DNA of 64,000 nt from Callorhinus ursinus (lineage: Eukaryota; Chordata; Mammalia; Carnivora; Otariidae). The notes under the pieces were generated by a model. It saw only the letters and a list, made by a program, of their open reading frames with translations. It searched no databases and was not told the origin of the DNA. The stretch lies in contig NW_020312828.1 in NCBI RefSeq assembly GCF_003265705.1, forward strand, positions 54,603,137 through 54,667,136, in the 5' to 3' direction. Made by a program: the position numbers and the translations under genes. This document shows, in pieces, positions 58,385-64,000 of this stretch. The stretch's first letter is position 1, and every line of letters begins with the position of its first letter.

Positions 58385-58910
58385 TAATTATCTGTTGCTC
58401 TGCAACGAATTACTTCAGAATTTTAGATAAGCATTTAAAAAATCATTTATTATCTCAGTTTCTAGGTATCAGGAGTAAGAGAACAGCTTAGCTGTGTGAT
58501 TCTGGCTCAAGAGTCTCTCATAAAATTGTAGTCAAAATGTCGGACAGGGCTGGGGTCATCTGAAAGCTTAAGTGGGTCTGGAGGATCCACATCCAAGATA
58601 GTTTACTCACATGTCTGGCAAACTGGTAGTGGCTCTTGGCAAGAGGCTCTTCCATAACGTTATTGAGTCTCCTTACAATATAGTGGTTGGCTTCTCTTAG
58701 AGTAAGTGATTTAAGAGAGAGCAAAGAAGAAGCATCAATGCCCTCTATGATTTACCCCTGAAAGTAACATACCATCAATTCCTGAAATATCTTATTGATT
58801 ACATATGTCAGCCTTATTCAATGTGGGTGGGTGGGTCACTGTTATTAAAAAGTGTGAATAACCATTTGGTGAGAGTCATTGGTGGCCATCTGGGAAGCCA
58901 GCTACCAAAG
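58385..58910 (-). mobile_element. ERVL-MaLR-type LTR (antisense)
   Basis: 'ttatctgttgctctgcaacgaattac', 'catttattatctcagtttct', 'cagcttagctgtgtgattctggctc', 'agtcaaaatgtcggacaggg', 'ggtctggaggatccacatccaag' and 'ggtggccatctgggaagccagctacc' follow a MaLR LTR in reverse complement, almost full length. Frame 58518-58724 is inside it. Confidence 0.85.
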
Positions 58911-59395
58911 ATGCTCAGCCAAATTTGGGTGGAAGAGAGTAGTTTAAAAATTTAGTCTTGAAAGTGATATTCAGGTCACAGGAGATGAAAAATATTAGGA
59001 AAACTAATTGATTTTAAGACTTTAGTTATTTTAATAACCCTCTTTGGATTGATTATGTGAACACTTCTACACTCCCAGATTATAGTAATTGAAATGACCA
59101 GAAGTCTTTGTTCAGAAACAGTTGAATGAAAGCTGCTTGGAAAAATGCTGTTTTCTAAATCATGGCACCTGGAAACTATAAAATTATCAGTGTTAAAATG
59201 TTCAAGAGAACCAGCAAGGACTTTTTTACTTGTTAACAATTATACCAAATCTAAATTGGTTCTATGTTCTTTTTTAAAATATGCTCCACCCTTTCCCTTC
59301 CTACAATATTTTCCTTGTAAAAATATTATTTCCCCTTTATTTTGAATGTCCTAGGTAGTATCTCCCTAGAGCCAACACTTGAAAAAAATTAGGCT
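58911..59395. other. Unique DNA, no gene seen
   Basis: Overlapping frames (66 and 87 codons on opposite strands) with no recognised features. Confidence 0.5.
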
Positions 59396-59397
59396 TT

Positions 59398-60290
59398 CAT
59401 TTTGAGAAAAGAATAAGACAAGGATATTCACTATCACCACTGCCATTTAATATTGAACAAGAGTTTTCAGTCAGTGCAGTGAAAAAGGAAGAAGATATAA
59501 AAGATATAAAAATTGCAGAAGAAGAATGGAACTATCATCATTTATAGGTAACATGATTAGGTATATGGAAAGTAAAGAAATAAATATATAATTATTGGGT
59601 GAATTTAGCAAGATTTCTGGATAGAAAAACAACATACAAAAATAAATGGCATTTTATAAATGGGACATTTATATACTCAGGAACATAAAATACCTAAGAA
59701 TAAATTTAACATAAGACTTCTCTACAAAATACAATAAAACATAATTGATAGAAGTAAAGAGATGCAAATAAGTGGAGAGCTTGTGCATGTATTGGAAAAC
59801 TCATTATTTTAAAGATACCCCTCCAAATTGATAAATTAATTCAATGTACTACTCATTAAATTCCAGAAGTTTAAAATAATGGATTGACAAGCCAATCCCA
59901 AAACATATATGGATATGCAAATGCCTGGAATAGCCTAGATAACCATAAAGAACAACAAAATGAGAAGACTTTCTCTAGTTGGCATCAAGAATTATTATAA
60001 ACCTACTATAATTAAGACAGGGTGGCATTGACATGAGATGGGCAAATTAGACCTACAGACTGGAGGAGGGAGCAAAGAAACAAACTCGTGTTCTTATGAA
60101 CACTGTAAGCTCAACAGATATCAGAGCAATGGAGTCTTCTTAATAATGGTTTTGAACTATTGTATATTTCATAAAAAATAAAGATATCACACTGTACCCA
60201 CCCTACTTCACACCATATGTAAACATTAATTCCAAGGTGACCATAAATCTATGTCAGAGGTAATAAAGCTTTTGGAAAGAAACATCATGT
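59398..60290 (+). mobile_element. Old LINE-1 ORF2 fragment (sense)
   Basis: Starts 'gagaaaagaataagacaagg', then 'actatcatcatttataggtaacatgat', 'gaataaatttaacataaga', 'ttcaatgtactactcattaaattcc', 'caatcccaaaacatatatgg', 'gcatcaagaattattataaacc' and 'acaccatatgtaaacattaattcc'. This is the ORF2 stretch from the reverse transcriptase to the carboxy-terminal part. No frame survives. Confidence 0.85.
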
Positions 60291-60760
60291 CCCTATTGTG
60301 AGTGGCAGAAATTCAACTCAAATGAACATAAGCCAAAAGGCCTTTAGTGGTTAATATAATTGGAATATCCAGATTATGGACCTCAAATATCCTATGTACA
60401 ATTTGCTCTGCTAGCTCATGATCAGTCTTATGTTGTGTATAGGCTCTCTCTTGCAGGTGGACAAGATGGTCTGAATAGTGCCAGACTCAGACCAGTGGCA
60501 ACTCCACCGAGAGACGATTTTTTCAGGTCCTGACTGCTGGGCTTGATTCATATGTCCATAGTGATACAGTGTATGGCCATGAAAGGAGGACCTTGATAGG
60601 CTTAGCCTAAACCATGTTCTCATAGGGAGACAAGACTTGTGACTGACTGCTCCACAGGGATGACCTAAGTGGGACAGTCGTTCTTTTTTTCTAGGAAGCA
60701 ATGTTGACCATTCAAGTTTAAAAAGAGAATAGAAAAAATGAGTTTCCGGTCCCAAACTTA
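60291..60760 (+). repeat. Possible old interspersed repeat
   Basis: 'ggcagaaattcaactcaaatgaacataagccaaaagg' followed by 'ggtggacaagatggtctg' and 'gtggcaactcc' resembles a medium-reiterated mammalian repeat ('cagaaacccaactcaaactggcttaagcaaaaagg'). Family not named. A 114-codon minus-strand frame (60411-60755) overlaps it and has no recognised domain. Confidence 0.45.
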
Positions 60761-60839
60761 TCGGTTATATATCAGAATAATGTAGCAGAATCATAATAGT
60801 CAATGAAGTTGCTTCATGTAATTTAAAAAGTACTGCATA

Positions 60840-61028
60840 CTGGGTGCCTGGGTTCCTCAGTTGGTTAAGCATCTGCCTTTGGCTCAGGTCATGATCTCAG
60901 GGTCCTGGGATCGAGCCCTGTGGCAGGCTCCCTGCTCAGTGGGGAGTCTGCTTGTCCCTCTCACTCTGTCCCTATTCCCGCTTGTGCTCACACTCTCTCT
61001 CTCTCAAATAAATAAAATCTTTAAAAAA
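60840..61028 (+). mobile_element. CanSINE
   Basis: Head 'ctgggtgcctgggttcctcagttgg', CT-rich middle, tail 'caaataaataaaatcttt'. Short target duplication tac(t/a)gcata at 60831-60839 and 61029-61037. Confidence 0.94.
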
Positions 61029-61059
61029 TACAGCATATTTTCCATTAATACAACAAAAT

Positions 61060-61255
61060 ATATTGTGTACTGAGTATTTACTATGTGCCCTTCTTTTTAT
61101 ATACATTATCCCTACTCTTCACAACAAACCTAAATGATTGTGTTTTTATTCCTATTTTCAGGGGAGGAAAAATGCCATCATGGCAGAATTGTGATTAGTA
61201 TCCAGATTTATCTTAACTCCAAAGACTGTTGCTTTTCAATGTACCAAGTTGCATC
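61060..61255 (-). repeat. MIR SINE (antisense)
   Basis: 'actgagtatttactatgtgccc', 'acattatccctactcttcacaaca', 'cctattttcaggggaggaaaaa' follow antisense MIR. Confidence 0.7.
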
Positions 61256-62150
61256 TCAATAAAATATTGTATTAATAACTATCATTAATTAGCAAAGGTC
61301 ACTACTTAGCTTCTTATAGAATAAACTTGTACTTACATTTGAAAAAGGGTTAAACCTTGTATGAAATTTTTAATTTAAATATGACAAGTTTTACATACAA
61401 AATTTAGAGTTAGATTGCACATAAATTAGTGATGACAAAGGGTAAAGGCAGAAATATTAAATACAGCATATACTGTGCTCCTTGTGACTAACACAATATT
61501 ATTTACAGGTTTGGTTGCTGTGGTGATGGTCTCATATGTTCATTTCCATCCAGAAATCCAGAAGTTTTCTAGCAGTATAAGTACGTTCCAAATTAAAAAA
61601 TATTATTTTAAGACATGACTTAATTTTCATGAATACAGAGAACATTGAATTATATATAATTCTATTACATCACATTATTGGAGTAGTAAATTAAAAGATG
61701 TATTTAAATCTGTAGTCTTCAAAGATTAGATTTGGAGAAGAGGATTCTATTTTTCCCCTGGTATTCCCTTGGATTTGCATATTCCTAAAATGACATGGCT
61801 TTACTCCCTTAAGGCTGAAAGATTTGTAAGCTTTCACATATCGGAGAGCAGAGTTACAACAGGAACTTCTCAGTTTGATTTTTTAGTACAGTCCAAATAT
61901 AAATAGACTTATTGGGAGGGTAAGATCTCAGAAAGGCAGTCAATACTGAAAAAAAATGAGCAAAACATTTAAGCAAAATGAGTTATGCCTAAGATATCAG
62001 TCTCCTCACTGTATGAAACATTCAGTCATGTGGCAGTGTTTTCCTGCATGGTGGCAGGCTCTCAACTTTATAGGGACCTACTTCCTATTTCCATTCCATA
62101 TGAATATTTGACATAGAACCTTTTTATTGATGATTGAATTTTCGGTATTT
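61256..62150. other. Unique AT-rich DNA, no gene seen
   Basis: Nothing recognised. Confidence 0.5.
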
Positions 62151-62163
62151 AAAATCCAAGGCT

Positions 62164-62325
62164 TGGGGTGCCTGGGTGGCTCAGTCGTTAAGCGTCGGCC
62201 TTCGGCTCAGGTCATGATCCCAGGGTCCTAGGTGGGAAGCCTGCTTCTCCCTCTCCCATTCCCTCTCTTGCTGTCTCTCTCTCTGTCAAATAAATAAATA
62301 AAATCTTTTAAAAAAATAAAAAGAT
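62164..62325 (+). mobile_element. CanSINE with internal deletion
   Basis: Head 'ggggtgcctgggtggctcagtcgttaagcgtc' is close to consensus. After 'cccagggtccta' it jumps to 'ggtgggaagcctgcttctcc', so roughly 35 bp present in full-length copies are absent. Tail 'caaataaataaataaaatctttt'. Perfect 13-bp target duplication aaaatccaaggct at 62151-62163 and 62326-62338. Confidence 0.96.
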
Positions 62326-62338
62326 AAAATCCAAGGCT

Positions 62339-62955
62339 GCTCTCAGTTAAGTAAGATCTTCTTTGCCACCCTTTTATAATTTTCTTGTATTGATTTTGAG
62401 AGCCAGGTTATTTGAATGTGTCATTTGCATCCAGTTGAATGACTATTTTTTTTCCTTTTTATGTTTCTGGGTTTTTGGATTAATCTATATGCAGGGTTCA
62501 TTTATTTTGACAGATGGCAAACAATTTTTGTTTTCTTTTTTCCATATCATCTATTTAATTGCCATAACCCTTGTCAGAATTTAAAATTTCCTTGTCCAAA
62601 TTGCTGTCAGTATCTGGAAATTTTGAATTGATCAGTTTATATAGAAATTAATACTTCGCATTCTAGTAACTGATTACCTAGTAATGATTTCCAACTGGTT
62701 ATGATGGATGGTTTAATCCTGGAAAGTGTGAAACATTTCTACGTTTGTGTGAACACAGACTTCTGTATAAGGTGGGTTACAATAGCGGTAGCCAATTTAA
62801 TGCCATCCTAAGTAATAATATTCATGAAATTATGTGCTGGTTATATTTTTATAATATACAATAAATAATCATTAAAATGGCAATATTATCATACTCCACA
62901 TAAAATTTTCTGTGAACCACTGGTAAGATATTGATTGATCAGTGGGACACACGGG
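62339..62955. other. Unique AT-rich DNA, no gene seen
   Basis: A 73-codon hydrophobic frame (62363-62584) has no recognised family. Confidence 0.5.
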
Positions 62956-62959
62956 CTTA

Positions 62960-63260
62960 AAAGATAAAGCCCAGACTTCCGATTCCAAGACATGCCAGAT
63001 TCTTTATAATCTCATCTCGGCCAGTTTCTATCTTTAGATTTTCTTTATTATATACACATTTTTCCTGATTTTCTTTCTGTTGTTTCTTTAAAAAAAAAAA
63101 AGAAGCTTTTTCCTTCAACTTCTCCACTTAGAAAACTCTCATATCATTTTGCATATACTTTTCCTGGAACATTATTTTGTATACTTGGTTGTTCGTATGC
63201 ATTACTTCTCATAGACTGCTTCTTGGAGACTATCTGCCCCCCTGGCTTTACTGAAGCGAA
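62960..63260 (+). repeat. Possible L2-like fragment
   Basis: 'gataaagcccagacttccg', 'ttctttataatctcatctcggcc', 'tatacttttcctggaacat' and 'ttggagactatctgccc' follow loosely the L2-type order seen near 24500. Confidence 0.35.
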
Positions 63261-63780
63261 GCCTTCAGGAATTATTGTTTACTATACGTAATGCTTGCAA
63301 ACATCAGTGAATTTTGAATTTTTATATTTACTCAATTCAACATAAGAAAATCCTTTTTATTCTATTGCTTGACAATAGAATTATGACATAACTCATCAGA
63401 GAAAATTTGGAAAAGTATTAGAAATTCCTTTCTGCAAGGCTGGTTTAGAATCTGGGATTGCTTTAATGTTATAAGTAGTTATTTGCTTTTGCAAGCCAGG
63501 CTTCTGAGTTCATTTACCATACAATTTTCTTAAAAACTTAGGACATCCAGTCTGTTTGGTCTTTTTAGTTATGTGGAAAAGTAACCACAGCCAAGGATCT
63601 CGTCCGGTTACAGTTGGTAAGACTGGAGAATCTCCTCTTTATTTCCTGATCTCTGTGCTTGACGCTTCGTTCTTTCAGCAGTTAAACTGAAGTAACTTAG
63701 CATTAGTTAAAAGCCTCGCTTTCACTGACAGAGAAGTCTTAATGTGAGATAATGAAGAAAGGTCGCCCTGAAGCTTTATC
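63261..63780. other. Unique DNA upstream of the candidate exon
   Basis: No repeats recognised. Base composition becomes less AT-rich from about 63580. Confidence 0.5.
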
Positions 63781-63782
63781 TT

Positions 63783-63794
63783 CATATATTTAAG
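63783..63794 (+). promoter_or_regulatory. TATA-like box
   Basis: The text catatatttaag sits about 130 bp upstream of a strong splice-donor match, at a distance suited to a first exon beginning near 63815-63825. There is no supporting transcript data. Confidence 0.3.
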
Positions 63795-63819
63795 CTACAG
63801 ATGTGGCTGCTTTGTCCAA

Positions 63820-63922
63820 GAGTCCAGAGCTCCTACTTACTGGACTCTGTCAATATCTTCCTGCAGTTAGTAGTCAGAAAGTGGCTCTGAGCAGAACTGT
63901 TGCATCTCTGCTTGCAGACTCG
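63820..63922 (+). other. Candidate non-coding first exon
   Basis: Repeat-free segment ending in gactcg followed by gtaagtc, a near-consensus splice donor (GT at 63923-63924). The assumed start is the TATA-like box plus about 30 bp; the real start is unknown. A 29-codon reading frame from ATG 63801 to TGA 63888-63890 overlaps it. Its Kozak context is weak (C at -3), and the frame closes before the donor, so any translation from it would be a short upstream frame. No gene identity was recognised. Confidence 0.25.
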
Positions 63923-64000
63923 GTAAGTCTTGCTTAGTTTCATCCCATTCCTCAGTACCTTGCAAAAAGCAACAGCAAGTAGACAACATACAAATATTCT

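Noticed and set aside
60411..60755. 114-codon minus-strand frame
   Set aside because: Overlaps a probable old interspersed repeat and has no recognised domain.
1..64000. CRISPR array, operon or bacterial-type system
   Set aside because: All repeats are eukaryotic retroelements or microsatellites. No regularly spaced repeats with unique spacers and no prokaryotic gene density.

Overview
The window is nuclear DNA of a carnivoran mammal. The clearest evidence is a dense set of tRNA-derived CanSINEs: eighteen near-complete copies, nine on each strand, plus one 3' fragment. They share a head reading about 'gcctgggtggctcagtcgttaagcgtctgcc', given here only as a recognisable phrase, a CT-rich middle and an (AAATA)n tail. 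This subfamily looks like the bear/seal/mustelid (arctoid) type rather than the dog SINEC_Cf type. That placement is an inference; the species cannot be read from the sequence. The DNA is AT-rich, has no CpG island, and contains one 10-N gap inside a TTTC tract at 37992-38001.

I found no host protein-coding gene. The longest open frames (up to 149 codons) either lie inside LINE-1, SINE or LTR sequence or show no recognisable domain. The window therefore looks like intergenic or deep intronic sequence. The one place that resembles host transcript structure is the last 220 bases: a TATA-like box at 63783-63794, a compact unique segment, and a strong splice-donor match (ctcg|gtaagt) at 63922/63923. 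It is offered as a candidate non-coding first exon, unproven.

Layout. 1-3.35 kb: MIR, CanSINEs, an old medium-reiterated repeat and an antisense MaLR LTR. 3.35-21.7 kb: mostly unique AT-rich DNA with scattered MIR, L2, hAT, LTR and old L1 fragments and CanSINEs. 21.7-24.0 kb: a twin-primed (5'-inverted) LINE-1 with a recognisable target duplication, later hit by two CanSINEs. 24-30.9 kb: L2, MIR and LTR remnants and a 118-bp tandem duplication. 30.9-37.16 kb: a large antisense LINE-1 that keeps its 5' UTR, ORF1 and much of ORF2 but has a rearranged 3' side. 38-41 kb: simple repeats and two tandem LTRs of one family. 42.4-45.2 kb: an old sense LINE-1 interrupted by two CanSINEs and a cut-and-paste DNA transposon. 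45.2-64 kb: unique DNA with MIR, MER5-type, MaLR and L1 fragments, three CanSINEs, and the candidate exon at the end.

No genes act together here. The window is mainly a record of nested transposon insertions. Family names come from reading consensus-like phrases by eye; no repeat library was run, so edges are good to about 10-30 bp and older families may be mis-subtyped.
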